Shown: positions 41,782-51,798, counted from the first letter of the stretch. The stretch: DNA of 64,000 nt from Pseudomonas sp. G34 (GCF_031119625.1 NZ_JAVHZV010000016.1:186001-250000); one strand, 5' to 3'. The notes: generated from the sequence alone by a model not told the origin. Made by a program: numbers and translations.

Positions 41782-41808
41782 AAAAAGCCCGCATCACGCG
41801 GGCTTTTT
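41782..41808. terminator. Bidirectional terminator
   Basis: AAAAAGCCCGC and GCGGGCTTTTT form an 11-bp stem with a five-base loop. It lies between convergent genes and has T tracts in both readings. Confidence 0.92.
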
Positions 41809-41821
41809 CATGGCTGACGGC

Positions 41822-42361
41822 TTACCACATCAGGTCGTCGGGCACCTGGTAGGCCGCGTACGGATCATCCGCGTCCGGCGCCTCGGTCGGCGTATTGAGC
41901 AGCAGCACGCGCTGCGGATCACGCTCCTGAATCTTCAAGGCGGCCTCACGCGGGATCACTTCGTAGCCACCCCCATGACGCACGATGGCCAGCGAACCGC
42001 GGCTGAGCTTGTCGCGCATCAGCGCATTGACCGGCAGGCGCTTGACCTTCTTGTCGTCGACGAAGTTGTAGTAGTCCTCGGTGGTCAGCTTGGGCAGGCG
42101 CGACGCCTCGATCAGTTGCTTGATCTGCGCGGCACGGGCCTTCTGCTCGGCCTTTTCCTGCTGCTGGCGATTGAGTTCCTGGTCGCGCGCCGCCTTCTCG
42201 GCCTTGGCCTGCTGGGCCGCGAGCTGGCTGCTGTTGTCCTCTTCAGCCTGGCCTTTCTTCACCATGCGCTGCTGTTTGTGCTGTTGCTTGCTGGCCTGCT
42301 TGACCTGCTTCTCGTTGACCAACCCGGCTTTGAGCAACTGGTCACGTAGTGAAATCGCCAT
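41822..42361 (-). CDS. DUF2058 (YaiL-type) nucleoprotein-like protein
   Basis: A 179-residue protein starting MAISLRDQLLKAGLVNEKQ. The middle (about 25-85) is a long Lys/Gln/Glu/Ala helix, and the C-terminal domain holds YYNFVDDKKVKRLPVN and REAALKIQERDPQRVL. Family members have been called polynucleotide-associated, but function is unproven. It lies downstream of mazG on the same strand. Confidence 0.87.
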   Translation of the reverse strand: MAISLRDQLLKAGLVNEKQVKQASKQQHKQQRMVKKGQAEEDNSSQLAAQQAKAEKAARDQELNRQQQEKAEQKARAAQIKQLIEASRLPKLTTEDYYNFVDDKKVKRLPVNALMRDKLSRGSLAIVRHGGGYEVIPREAALKIQERDPQRVLLLNTPTEAPDADDPYAAYQVPDDLMW

Positions 42362-42438
42362 AACCTACCTATCCGCAGACAATTTAATGAGATGGGCATG
42401 CCCATCGGATTCTCGTCGAGGCTGCTGCGCCATCCGGC

Positions 42439-43266
42439 TCAGCAGCCGCGCTGCTTGTCGATTTTCTTGGCCTCGCCCCACAGGGCGTCGAGCTCATCCA
42501 GGGTGCAATTCTCGATGGGCCGCCCGGCTTCGCGCAATGCCTGCTCGATAAATCGGAAACGCCGCTCGAATTTAGCGTTGGCAGCGCGCAATGCCGCTTC
42601 CGGGTCGACCTTCAGGTGCCGGGCCAGGTTGGTGGCGCTGAACAGCAGATCGCCGATTTCTTCGGCAATGGCCTCCGGGTCGTTTTCACTGATCGCTTCG
42701 AGCACTTCATCGAGCTCTTCGCGCACCTTGTCGAGCACCGGCAAGGCATCCGGCCAGTCGAAACCGACCCGGGCGGCGCGGCCTTGCAGCTTCTTGGCGC
42801 GGCTCAGGGCTGGCAGCACGTTCGGCACATCGTCGAGCAGCGAAAGCTGCTCTGGCGCCGCGGCGCGCTCGGCTCGTTCCTCGGCCTTGATCGCCTCCCA
42901 GCGCTGCTTGACTTCAGCCTCGCTCAGGCGCGGCTGATCGAGCGGCCCATACAGGTCGCCATCGGGAAATACGTGGGGGTGGCGACGCACCAGTTTGCGG
43001 GTGATGCCATCGACCACCGCGGCGAAATCGAAGCGCCCCTCCTCCCTGGCCAACTGGCTGTAATAGACCACCTGGAACAGCAGGTCGCCGAGCTCGCCGG
43101 GCAGTTCGTCGAATGCCTCACGCTCGATGGCGTCGGCCACCTCGTAGGCCTCTTCGAGGGTGTGCGGCACGATGCTCGCGTAGGACTGCTGCAAATCCCA
43201 TGGGCAGCCGTGCTGCGGGTCGCGCAGGCGAGCCATCAGGTTGAGCAGATCGGTGAGTTGATACAT
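42439..43266 (-). CDS. mazG: Nucleoside triphosphate pyrophosphohydrolase MazG
   Basis: Two-domain all-alpha NTP pyrophosphatase of 275 residues. Each half has an EExxE..ExxD motif: LEEAYEVADAIE with ELPGELGDLLFQVVYY, and REELDEVLEAISEN with AIAEEIGDLLFSATNL. In E. coli MazG also lowers ppGpp, which fits its place after relA. ATG 43266 gives the family start MYQLTDLLNLMARLRDP. Confidence 0.95.
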   Translation of the reverse strand: MYQLTDLLNLMARLRDPQHGCPWDLQQSYASIVPHTLEEAYEVADAIEREAFDELPGELGDLLFQVVYYSQLAREEGRFDFAAVVDGITRKLVRRHPHVFPDGDLYGPLDQPRLSEAEVKQRWEAIKAEERAERAAAPEQLSLLDDVPNVLPALSRAKKLQGRAARVGFDWPDALPVLDKVREELDEVLEAISENDPEAIAEEIGDLLFSATNLARHLKVDPEAALRAANAKFERRFRFIEQALREAGRPIENCTLDELDALWGEAKKIDKQRGC

Positions 43267-43325
43267 GACAAGATCCAGTCGATGCGGGCACGCGGCGCCT
43301 TGACGCCCCATGCCCGGGTAACGGC

Positions 43326-45575
43326 TCAGGGCGCGCGGTGGCGACGCGCCTCGATGATGTTGGGCAGCTGCGAGATGCGCCCCAGCAGGCGACCCAGCGC
43401 ATCGAGCCCGGGAATCTCCACGGTCAGCGACATCGACGCCGTGTTGTCTTCCTTGTTCGAGCGGGTGTTGACTGCCAGCACGTTGAGTTTCTCGTTGAGC
43501 AGCATCTGCGTCACGTCGCGCAGCAGGCCGGAACGGTCGTAGGCGCGGATGATGATGTCCACCGGGTAGGTCTGTACCGGCACCGGCCCCCAGCTGACCT
43601 GGATGATCCGCTCCGGCTCACGCCCGCCCAGCTGCAGCACCGCCGCGCAATCCTGGCGGTGGATGCTGACCCCGCGCCCCAGGGTGATGTAGCCAACGAT
43701 GGGGTCGCCCGGCAGCGGCTGGCAGCAACCGGCCATCTGGGTCAGCAGGTTGCCCACGCCCTGGATCTGGATGTCGCCACGCTTGCCCGGCTTGAAACCC
43801 TGGGCCTTGCGCGGGATCAGCTCGAGCTGCTCGTTGCCACGCTCCGGCTCGACCAACTGCTGGGCCAGGTTGACCAGCTGCGCCAGGCGCAGATCACCGG
43901 CGCCCAGGGACGCGAACATGTCTTCGGCGGTTCTGAGGTTGGCCTTCTCGGCGAGCTTCTCGAAGTCCACCGGCGGCAGCGCAACCCGCGCCAGCTCGCG
44001 TTCGAGCATGACCTTGCCGGCGGCGACGTTCTGGTCGCGATCCTGCAGCTTGAACCAGTGGACGATCTTCGCCCGGGCCCGCGAGGTGGTGACGTAGCCG
44101 AGGTTGGAGTTCAGCCAGTCACGGCTCGGCGTGCCCTGCTTGCTGGTGATGATCTCTACCTGCTCGCCGGTCTGCAGGCTGTAGTTGAGCGGCACGATGC
44201 GGCCGTTGATCTTGGCGCCGCGGCAGTTATGGCCGATTTCGGTGTGCACCCGGTAGGCGAAGTCCAGCGGCGTGGCGCCCTTGGGCAGGTCGATGGCGTG
44301 GCCGTCCGGGGTGAACACGTAAACCCGATCCGGTTCGATATCGACGCGCAGCTGTTCGGCCAGGCCGCCGATATCGCCGAGTTCCTCGTGCCACTCGAGC
44401 ACCTGGCGCAGCCAGGAGATCTTTTCTTCGTAATGACTGCTGGCGCCCGATTTGACGTCGGTGCCCTTGTAGCGCCAGTGGGCGCAAACGCCGAGCTCGG
44501 CCTCTTCGTGCATGTTGGAGGTGCGAATCTGCACCTCCAGCACCTTGCCTTCCGGGCCGAGCACCGCAGTGTGCAGCGAGCGGTAGCCGTTCTCCTTGGG
44601 GTTGGCGATGTAGTCGTCGAATTCCTTGGGAATGTGCCGCCACAGGGTGTGCACGATACCCAGGGCGGTGTAGCAGTCGCGCACCGCCGGCACCAGCACG
44701 CGCACCGCGCGCACGTCGTAGATCTGGCTGAACTGCAGGCCCTTGCGCTGCATCTTGCGCCAGATCGAATAGATATGTTTTGCCCGGCCACTGATGTCGG
44801 CCTTGATGCCGGTGGCTTCGAGCTCCTCGCGCAGCTGCTCCATCACTTCGTTGATGTAGTGCTCGCGATCCAGGCGCCGCTCGTGCAGCAGGTTGGCGAT
44901 CTGCTTGTACTGCTCGGGTTCCAGGTAGCGGAAGGACAGGTCCTCCAGCTCCCACTTGATATGGCCGATGCCCAGGCGGTGGGCCAGCGGCGCGTAGATG
45001 TCGAACACCTCGCGGGCCACGCGCTGGCGGCGCTCCTCGTCGGTGTCCTTGACGGCGCGAATCGCGCAGGTACGTTCGGCCAGCTTGATCAGCGCCACGC
45101 GCACGTCGTCGACCATGGCCACCAGCATCTTGCGCAGGTTGTCGACCTGGGCCTGGGAGCCCAGCACCATGGACTCGCCACGCGGGTTGAGGCTGGCGCT
45201 GATGGCCGCCATGCGCAGCACGCCTTCGATCAGCTTGGCCACCACCGGGCCGAAGCGCTGGCGCACGTCAGCCAGGGGAATCTTGCCTTCACGCACACCG
45301 CGGTAGATGACGGCGGCCACCAGGGAATCCTGGTCGAGCTTGAGGTCGGCGAGAATTTCGGCGATTTCCAGACCGGCGCTGAAACTGGACGTGCCTTCGG
45401 TCCACAGGTTCTGCGCAGCATTGGCCTGTTGCTCGGCCGCCCGGGCGAATTCACAGGCGGCGCGCAACGCATCGCGGTCGAGGGCCGGATCGACACTCGT
45501 GACGTGCTCCAGCCAGGCCTCGAGATTGATACTGCCATCGTCGTTGATCGGCTGGTGCACTCTAACCTGAACCAT
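43326..45575 (-). CDS. relA: GTP pyrophosphokinase RelA
   Basis: Ribosome-associated (p)ppGpp synthetase of 749 residues. The N-terminal pseudo-hydrolase domain lacks the HDxxED metal site (YRGVREGKIPLADVRQRFG there), as expected for RelA rather than SpoT. The synthetase domain contains QIYDVRAVRVLVP and GYRSLHTAVLGPEGKVLEVQ. TGS, a zinc-finger-type CC region (MAGCCQPLPGD) and a C-terminal ACT domain follow. GGAAGG precedes the ATG. Lies between rlmD and mazG. Confidence 0.97.
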   Translation of the reverse strand: MVQVRVHQPINDDGSINLEAWLEHVTSVDPALDRDALRAACEFARAAEQQANAAQNLWTEGTSSFSAGLEIAEILADLKLDQDSLVAAVIYRGVREGKIPLADVRQRFGPVVAKLIEGVLRMAAISASLNPRGESMVLGSQAQVDNLRKMLVAMVDDVRVALIKLAERTCAIRAVKDTDEERRQRVAREVFDIYAPLAHRLGIGHIKWELEDLSFRYLEPEQYKQIANLLHERRLDREHYINEVMEQLREELEATGIKADISGRAKHIYSIWRKMQRKGLQFSQIYDVRAVRVLVPAVRDCYTALGIVHTLWRHIPKEFDDYIANPKENGYRSLHTAVLGPEGKVLEVQIRTSNMHEEAELGVCAHWRYKGTDVKSGASSHYEEKISWLRQVLEWHEELGDIGGLAEQLRVDIEPDRVYVFTPDGHAIDLPKGATPLDFAYRVHTEIGHNCRGAKINGRIVPLNYSLQTGEQVEIITSKQGTPSRDWLNSNLGYVTTSRARAKIVHWFKLQDRDQNVAAGKVMLERELARVALPPVDFEKLAEKANLRTAEDMFASLGAGDLRLAQLVNLAQQLVEPERGNEQLELIPRKAQGFKPGKRGDIQIQGVGNLLTQMAGCCQPLPGDPIVGYITLGRGVSIHRQDCAAVLQLGGREPERIIQVSWGPVPVQTYPVDIIIRAYDRSGLLRDVTQMLLNEKLNVLAVNTRSNKEDNTASMSLTVEIPGLDALGRLLGRISQLPNIIEARRHRAP

Positions 45576-45687
45576 CTATTACCTTCCCTATCACGGGGCA
45601 CGCCCCGTTGAATGTCGCCGGGCTTCTGCGAGCCGGTCGGTTTGACCAAACGGCGCAATTCCTGTGCGCCACTGCATTACTGACAGC

Positions 45688-47037
45688 TTAGAGCTCGAAC
45701 AGCGCCATCGCCTCGACATGCGCCGTTTGCGGAAACATGTCCAGAATACCGGCTTTCTTCAAGCGATAGCCCTGTTGCAACAATTCGCCACTGTCGCGCG
45801 CCAGCGTCGTCGGGTTACAGGAAACGTAAACCAAGCGCTTGGCACCCAGGCTGCCGACCTGCCGAACCACCTGTAGCGCGCCATCGCGCGGCGGGTCGAG
45901 CACGATGGCGTCGAAGCCGCCAGTTGCCCAGCCGGCCTCGGCCAGCGAGTTGGACAGGTCGGCCTGATAAAAGTGCGCATTGGCCAGGCCATTGCTGCGG
46001 GCATTGCCCGTGGCCCGCTCGACCATCGCCTGCACACCTTCCACCGCAATCACCTCACGTGCCCGCCGGGCCAGCGGCAGGGCGAAATTGCCCAGGCCGC
46101 AGAACAGATCCAGCACCCGCTCGTGTTCACGCGGCGCCAGCCATTGCAAGGCCTGGGCCACCATCGCTTCGTTGACGGCCGCGTTGACCTGCACGAAATC
46201 GCCAGGCCGATAGGCCAACTGCAGATCCCATTCCTGCAGCCGGTAGCCCAGCGGTTGCGTGGCATCCAGCGGTTGCGGCGCGCCCTCGCCCTGCAGCCAC
46301 AACTGGGCATCATGCACCGAGCAGAATGCCTGCAGGCGGGCCAGATCCACTTCGCCCAAGGGCTCGGTGTGGCGCACCAGAATGGCACTGGCGGTGCCCT
46401 GGAACAGTTCCACATGACCAATGGCACGCGGCGCCTGCAAACCGCCCAGCAGGGCGGGCAGTGCACGCAGAATCGGCTGCAGCGGCTCGACCAGCACTGG
46501 GCACTCACTGATGGCGACGATGTCCTGGCTGGCCGCGGCGCGAAAGCCGACTTCCAGGCGCTTGTTGCGCGCATCCCAGCGCACCGCGATACGGGCACGG
46601 CGACGGTAGGCGAATTCCGGGCTGGTCAGTGGCTCGACCCAGCTTTCGGGCTGCACGCCGCCAAGGCGCTGCAGCTGTTCGGCGAGCATGCGCTGCTTGA
46701 GCGCCAGCTGCTCGGCATGGGGGATATGCTGAACGCTGCAACCGCCGCAGATGCGCGCATGCACACAGGGCTCGGCGCGCCGCTCGGGGCTGGCCTGGAG
46801 CACCCGCTCGGTGCGTGCGTCGATCACCTTGCTACGGGCATCCAGTACCCGGGCTTCGACCTCCTCCCCCGGCAGCGCGCCGCTGACGAACCAGGTGCGC
46901 CCGTCGCTGAAGGCGATGCCCCGGCCATCGTTGGCCAGGCGCTCGATCGTCAGGCGCTGCTTCTTGCCCACCGGCACCTGGGCGGCCCGGGTACCACCAC
47001 TGGGTTGAAAGCGCAGGCCGCCGTTCTTGCGGGCCAT
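45688..47037 (-). CDS. rlmD: 23S rRNA (uracil-1939-C5)-methyltransferase RlmD
   Basis: SAM enzyme of 449 residues, formerly RumA. An N-terminal TRAM domain (about 22-80), Fe-S cysteines in [17 protein letters not shown] motif [16 protein letters not shown], and the catalytic cysteine in [12 protein letters not shown] are all visible. Its ATG shares one base with the cysM stop. Part of the cysM-rlmD-relA-mazG cluster, whose order is conserved in pseudomonads. Confidence 0.96.
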   Translation of the reverse strand: MARKNGGLRFQPSGGTRAAQVPVGKKQRLTIERLANDGRGIAFSDGRTWFVSGALPGEEVEARVLDARSKVIDARTERVLQASPERRAEPCVHARICGGCSVQHIPHAEQLALKQRMLAEQLQRLGGVQPESWVEPLTSPEFAYRRRARIAVRWDARNKRLEVGFRAAASQDIVAISECPVLVEPLQPILRALPALLGGLQAPRAIGHVELFQGTASAILVRHTEPLGEVDLARLQAFCSVHDAQLWLQGEGAPQPLDATQPLGYRLQEWDLQLAYRPGDFVQVNAAVNEAMVAQALQWLAPREHERVLDLFCGLGNFALPLARRAREVIAVEGVQAMVERATGNARSNGLANAHFYQADLSNSLAEAGWATGGFDAIVLDPPRDGALQVVRQVGSLGAKRLVYVSCNPTTLARDSGELLQQGYRLKKAGILDMFPQTAHVEAMALFEL

Positions 47038-47942
47038 CAGCGCGCCACGGCGTCGTACACGCCGGTGGACAGGTATCGGTCGCCACGATCGCAGACGATG
47101 GCGACCAGCACGGCGTTTTCCAGCTCACGGGACAGGCGCAGCATGGCCGCCACCGAGCCGCCGGACGACACGCCACAGAAGATGCCCTCTTCGCGGGCCA
47201 TGCGGCGCATCACGTCCTCGGCCTCGGCCTGGGCCATGTCGACGATGCGATCGACCCGCTCGGATTCGAAGATCTTCGGCAGGTATTCCTGGGGCCAGCG
47301 ACGGATGCCCGGAATCGCCGCGCCTTCCATCGGCTGCAGGCCGACGATCTGCACGGCCGGGTTCTGCTCCTTGAGGTAGCGCGACACGCCCATGATGGTG
47401 CCGGTGGTGCCCATGGAGCTGATGAAATGGGTGATCTGCCCACCGGTCTGGCGCCAGATTTCCGGGCCGGTGCCGGTGTAGTGGGCGACCGGGTTGTCGC
47501 CGTTGGCGAACTGATCGAGCACCTTGCCGCGGCCCTCGGCCTGCATGGCCAGCGCCAGGTCACGGGCGCCTTCCATGCCCTCTTCCTTGCTGACCAGGAT
47601 CAACTCGGCGCCGTAGGCGGTCATCGCCGCCTTGCGCTCGGCGCTGGAGTTGTCCGGCATGATCAGGATCATCTGGTAACCCTTGATCGCCGCGGCCATG
47701 GCCAGGGCGATGCCGGTATTGCCCGAGGTGGCCTCGATCAGCGTGTCGCCGGGCGCGATATCACCGCGCAGCTCGGCACGGGTGATCATCGACAGCGCCG
47801 GGCGGTCCTTTACCGAACCGGCCGGGTTGTTGCCTTCGAGCTTGACCAGCAGGGTGTTGCTGGTGGTGCCGGGCAGGCGTTGCAGGCGAACCAGGGGCGT
47901 GTTGCCGACGCATTCGGCGATCGTGGGGTATTGCTGGGTCAT
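47037..47942 (-). CDS. cysM: Cysteine synthase B
   Basis: PLP enzyme of 301 residues that makes cysteine (or S-sulfocysteine with thiosulfate) from O-acetylserine. The PLP lysine is in [22 protein letters not shown] and [13 protein letters not shown] form the substrate and phosphate sites. ATG 47942 gives the standard [17 protein letters not shown] start; an ATG 13 codons upstream is less likely. The 194-base gap upstream separates it from the methyltransferase gene. Confidence 0.95.
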   Translation of the reverse strand: MTQQYPTIAECVGNTPLVRLQRLPGTTSNTLLVKLEGNNPAGSVKDRPALSMITRAELRGDIAPGDTLIEATSGNTGIALAMAAAIKGYQMILIMPDNSSAERKAAMTAYGAELILVSKEEGMEGARDLALAMQAEGRGKVLDQFANGDNPVAHYTGTGPEIWRQTGGQITHFISSMGTTGTIMGVSRYLKEQNPAVQIVGLQPMEGAAIPGIRRWPQEYLPKIFESERVDRIVDMAQAEAEDVMRRMAREEGIFCGVSSGGSVAAMLRLSRELENAVLVAIVCDRGDRYLSTGVYDAVAR

Positions 47943-48136
47943 GGCGTCGATCGGGTCCAGACGGCTGCAGGGGGCGGCCATGATACCGGCAAATCAGCAC
48001 AACCCCTACTCCCCGCTACGGCGCCTAATGGCCCCCGGGATCCCAGCCTGGCCAGCCGAAGCCCGCGGTTAGCGGCGCTCCCAGGTGACAGCTGCACGCA
48101 TGCGAACCAGCCGATCTAAGCTGATAACCGATTCAT

Positions 48137-49465
48137 CTAACGCTGCGTGGGGCCGGCGATGAGCGGCGTACCGCTGACATCGTGCATGGCTGCCGTTCCG
48201 CACTCGGGCACCAGGCTCAGCGCTATTGCCTTGGCCGCCAGCCACGCATCGAGCCTGCCAGCTGCCGGTGCAGCGGTTTTCTCGGCTCGCATGGGATGTG
48301 CGTATCCGGCCCACATCAGCATCTGCAACGCCTGCAGCAATACCCCCGGTTCATGGCAGAACTCCGGCAGGCAGCGCAACGCGGAAAATGCCTTGGGGCC
48401 CGCCAGCAACTGGCGAAGCAATGGTTCGAAGATCGGCTGCGGCCCAGGAACGATGCCGATCGGCGTGGCAAACGACAGCCCTCCCGGCACCGGCATCGAA
48501 TCCAGTGCCGTGAAGCAAACGCGATCCAGCTCGAGCAGATGCTGCTCGGCAGTCATGGGGTTGGGCTGGCGCTGGAACATATCCAGGCGCTGGTGCTGGT
48601 TACGCGCCAGGTCCTTGACCGTTTCGCGCAGAGCGGTCGACGGCAAGCCATTGAGAATCGGCTGGATGTTGCCGGGTATGGCCAGGCTATCCATGTTCTC
48701 GAAGCAGTCGGCACTACCGATGTAAGTCAGCTCGGCCTGGGCAACGACTCGATGCACATCGGCGCAATGTTGCGGCCGCCAGTAATCGGTCAGAAAGTCG
48801 TGGGCCAGGTAGGTCTCGTGCGCCTTTTCCAACGCCGCCAGTTCATCTTTGAGCCCTGGATTGTCTTCGAAGGCACCCGCGCCGTTATCGGCCAGGCAAC
48901 GCAGCAGCTCGACGCCCTGCCGAACAGCATTGGCCGAGTCACCGGGCGTGGCCAACGACACTTCATGCAGGACTTTCTGAATGGCGGTCAGCCGCGTCGC
49001 ACCGGGGTGACACATGTAGTGCAGGTAGAACAGCCCGCCTGGCTTCAGGAAGCGGTAAAGCGCTTTCAGGATGCTGGCCTGGGCCTGGGGTGGCAGCCAG
49101 GACCAGGTGCCATGGCAAGCGATGAAGTCGAACGGTTGCTGCTCGCCAGCGGCGAAGTCGCCAAAGCTGGCTTCGATGAACTGCAGGTTCGTCAGCCCGA
49201 TGCGCTGTGCCGCCTGCCGAGCCAGTGCGATGTGGCCACTGTTGAAGTCGACGCCCACGAACTCGCCGAGTGGATTGCTCGCCGCTGCAACCAGCAAGTT
49301 GATACCCGCGCCACAGCCTAGTTCGCAGTATCGGTACGGCTGCGTGATATCCGGGGCGCTGCACGCCAGGCTGGTGGCGATGTAACTCATCCACACCGGC
49401 TGCATTTCCTTGTGGAAATGCAGGGGATAGGGAACGTCGATCACATAGCCCTCACGGCGGCTCAT
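48137..49465 (-). CDS. Class I SAM methyltransferase with methyltransferase-regulatory domain
   Basis: A 442-residue cytoplasmic protein. SAM-binding motif I YCELGCGAGINLL lies at about 47-59, followed by VGVDFNSGHIALARQ (motif II) and FDFIACHGTWSWLP. The middle region (about 205-300) resembles the regulatory domain often fused to this methyltransferase type, and the C-terminal part is helical. ATG 49465 has GGAG seven bases upstream. It is the gene after the TonB-dependent receptor and on the same strand, so they may be co-transcribed. P. aeruginosa lacks it between pirA and cysM, as far as I recall. Substrate unknown. Confidence 0.8.
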   Translation of the reverse strand: MSRREGYVIDVPYPLHFHKEMQPVWMSYIATSLACSAPDITQPYRYCELGCGAGINLLVAAASNPLGEFVGVDFNSGHIALARQAAQRIGLTNLQFIEASFGDFAAGEQQPFDFIACHGTWSWLPPQAQASILKALYRFLKPGGLFYLHYMCHPGATRLTAIQKVLHEVSLATPGDSANAVRQGVELLRCLADNGAGAFEDNPGLKDELAALEKAHETYLAHDFLTDYWRPQHCADVHRVVAQAELTYIGSADCFENMDSLAIPGNIQPILNGLPSTALRETVKDLARNQHQRLDMFQRQPNPMTAEQHLLELDRVCFTALDSMPVPGGLSFATPIGIVPGPQPIFEPLLRQLLAGPKAFSALRCLPEFCHEPGVLLQALQMLMWAGYAHPMRAEKTAAPAAGRLDAWLAAKAIALSLVPECGTAAMHDVSGTPLIAGPTQR

Positions 49466-49567
49466 TGGCAGGCTCCAGCACAGGCAACAACTCAGGGATA
49501 AACGGCAAGATCCAGCCCACCAGGGCGCTCGGCACCTGAAAGGCCGGATCGACGGGCAGCGCACTCG

Positions 49568-51664
49568 CTAGAAGCGACTGGTAAATCCTACGTAGAAGGT
49601 GCGCGGATCGCCGTCGCCATAATCGTCATCGGTCTCAACGGCGTCATTGAAGACGTTCTGTACGCCAGCGCGCAGCGTGAGGTTCTTGTTGACGGCATAA
49701 TTGCCACCCAGATCCACCGTGGTGTTGGCTTCGGCGAACCGGTCCGCGCCCGTTGCCGAGGGGCGATACAGCTGTTTGCCGAGATACTGGGCCGACAGGT
49801 AGGTGGAGAGCTGATTGTTGACCTGCCACTCGAGCAGCGCATTGGCTGTCCACTCGGGCGTCATCAGCAGCGCTTCACCGGTCGTGGTGTTTTCCGACTC
49901 GATCATGTACGTGGCATTACCGCTGAACGATACCGCGGTACTGATCGGCACCCCGAACGACAACTCGACGCCACTGGTCTTGGCTTCCTCGATGTTGTAC
50001 TGCTGGGTGTACCAGATGCCGTTGACTTGGCCGAGGAAGCCATTCTGCATCATGTCCTTGATCTTGCTGGTGAAGTAAGTGGCTTCTAAGCGGTATTCGT
50101 TTTCGTCGAAGGCCACACCCAGCTCGTAGTTGGTGCTGATCTCCGGTTCCAGATCCGGATTACCGACCATGAAGCACTGGCCGCCCATGTAGCCAAGCGG
50201 CGCCAGCGAGGTACAGCCCATGCCCATCGATGAGGTACCCGAGCTCAGGGAGCGCTCCTTCAGGTTGGGGGCACGGAACCCCTTGGAAACCCCGCCCTTG
50301 ATCGTCCAGGCGTCGGCTGGGTGATAGACCAGATAAGCGCGTGGGCTGGTATGGGCGCTGAAGCCGTCGGTACGGTCGGTACGCAGGCCCAGGGTCAGGG
50401 TCAGGTCGTCCCGCAGGAATACCTGATTCTCGGCGAAGACCGCCCACGCCCACCCTTCAGGGTTCTTCTCTGCAGCCAGCGCTTTTGCCTGGCCTGGCGG
50501 AACGAAGGCGGCGATATTGCCGATATTGCCCGGGTTCTCGACCTCTTCCTCTTTGTACTGCAAGCCTGCGGTCAACCATTGGCTGACGCCCAGCTCGAAC
50601 GGCACGTCGAATTTGAAATCCGCTACCGCCTCCTTGGATTTTGCTCCTGCATTGTCGCTTTCAGCCGGGTCGGCCTTGTTCTCGAAGGTATTGACGTACA
50701 GGTCGAGCTTGGTACCCACCTCACCGAAACGCCCTTCATGGCCAATACCGAACCCTCGGCTGATCATTTTCGAGGAGCCGAATGTCTCGTTGGTCTCACC
50801 GGCGGCCTCCCGGGCTTCGAGGTTATCGAAGGAACGCGCACGTTCCTCACCAGCAGAGGCATCGACGCTGAAGCTGTGGTTTTCCGAGGCCTGCCAATTG
50901 AGCTTGGCATTGACGTTTTTCGACAAGGCGCCGGTCGACCCCGTGGCGTTCGAGTCGGACTCGCGGTCACTGAAGCTGCCGCCAAGGCGCAAACCGAGGC
51001 TGTCGGTCAGCGGGCCGCTGAGATTGACGCCGATCTGTGAGGTGTCACCCGAGTCGCGGGGTTGCGGGCGACTGTAATTGGAGGTTATCGAGCCTCCCCA
51101 CTCGGGCGCGACCTTGCGCGTGATGATGTTGATTACCCCGCCCATCGCCTCCGAGCCATACAGCGACGACATGGCGCCGCGGACCACCTCGATGCGCTCG
51201 ATGGACTCCGGCGACAGCCAGTCGAGATCCTGGGGGATGGTGTCAGGCCTATGGCCCAGCAGCTGCGAGCTGCCGATACGTTTGCCGTCGACCAGAATCA
51301 GGGTGTACCTGTCCGGCATACCGCGAAAGGAAATCTTCGACCCCGCCCCGGTCGCCGAATAGCCGCCGGTAACCCCGGGCAACGTGCCCAACACTTCGGC
51401 GATGCTGGCCATCGGCTTGCGCTCGATGTCCTCACGGGTGACCACGCTGATACTGGCCGGGGCATCACGCAGATCGACCTCGGTGCCGGCGGCAGTCACC
51501 ACCGTGGAGCCGAGCTCCAGCGACGAGCCATGGCGCTCGCCAAGGTGCAGAACAGATGCTTCGTCCGTGGAAGCCTGTTCGTCCAGCTGCCCATACGCAG
51601 CCGGCGCGCTGAATGCCAGCATGACGGCCGTGGCCAGCAGACTCGGTGTGTACTTCGGATTCAT
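49568..51664 (-). CDS. TonB-dependent siderophore receptor, CirA/FepA-like
   Basis: Outer-membrane receptor of 698 residues, probably for a ferric catecholate. A signal peptide ends AYG (about residue 25). The plug domain shows DAPASISVVTREDIERKP, YTLILVDGKRIGSSQ and ERIEVVRGAMSSLYGSEAMG, in CirA order, and the barrel ends in FYVGFTSRF with terminal Phe. It occupies the pirA position of P. aeruginosa, but length and plug resemble CirA more than the ~742-residue PirA. AAGGGAA precedes the ATG. A Fur-box candidate covers its promoter, and the sensor kinase-regulator pair lies upstream. Confidence 0.9.
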   Translation of the reverse strand: MNPKYTPSLLATAVMLAFSAPAAYGQLDEQASTDEASVLHLGERHGSSLELGSTVVTAAGTEVDLRDAPASISVVTREDIERKPMASIAEVLGTLPGVTGGYSATGAGSKISFRGMPDRYTLILVDGKRIGSSQLLGHRPDTIPQDLDWLSPESIERIEVVRGAMSSLYGSEAMGGVINIITRKVAPEWGGSITSNYSRPQPRDSGDTSQIGVNLSGPLTDSLGLRLGGSFSDRESDSNATGSTGALSKNVNAKLNWQASENHSFSVDASAGEERARSFDNLEAREAAGETNETFGSSKMISRGFGIGHEGRFGEVGTKLDLYVNTFENKADPAESDNAGAKSKEAVADFKFDVPFELGVSQWLTAGLQYKEEEVENPGNIGNIAAFVPPGQAKALAAEKNPEGWAWAVFAENQVFLRDDLTLTLGLRTDRTDGFSAHTSPRAYLVYHPADAWTIKGGVSKGFRAPNLKERSLSSGTSSMGMGCTSLAPLGYMGGQCFMVGNPDLEPEISTNYELGVAFDENEYRLEATYFTSKIKDMMQNGFLGQVNGIWYTQQYNIEEAKTSGVELSFGVPISTAVSFSGNATYMIESENTTTGEALLMTPEWTANALLEWQVNNQLSTYLSAQYLGKQLYRPSATGADRFAEANTTVDLGGNYAVNKNLTLRAGVQNVFNDAVETDDDYGDGDPRTFYVGFTSRF

Positions 51665-51728
51665 CGACGTTCCCTTACCGCATGATTGTCAGGCCCGGGC
51701 GGGCGAAAACGGCGGTGGTGGATCTCCC

Positions 51729-51750
51729 GAAGGCTCTCCCTAGAGCCTTC
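51729..51750 (-). other. Hairpin in the receptor leader
   Basis: GAAGGCTCT and AGAGCCTTC form a perfect 9-bp stem with a CCCT loop between the Fur-box promoter and the receptor start. No T tract follows, so it is more likely a leader structure than a terminator. Confidence 0.55.
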
Positions 51751-51766
51751 CCACCGCGATAGCGGC

Positions 51767-51798
51767 GCAAATGATAGTCAATACCATATGAGAGTAAA
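51767..51798 (-). promoter_or_regulatory. Fur-box candidate overlapping the receptor promoter
   Basis: Bases 51767-51785 match the 19-bp Fur consensus (GATAATGATAATCATTATC) at 14 of 19 positions. On the minus strand TTTACT (51793-51798) and TATCAT (51771-51776) are 16 bases apart, and this -10 element lies inside the box. Fur binding would therefore block transcription when iron is plentiful. Confidence 0.65.

Noticed and set aside
43338..45611. A 757-codon open frame antisense to relA
   Set aside because: Same shadow pattern; the relA frame has all expected domains.
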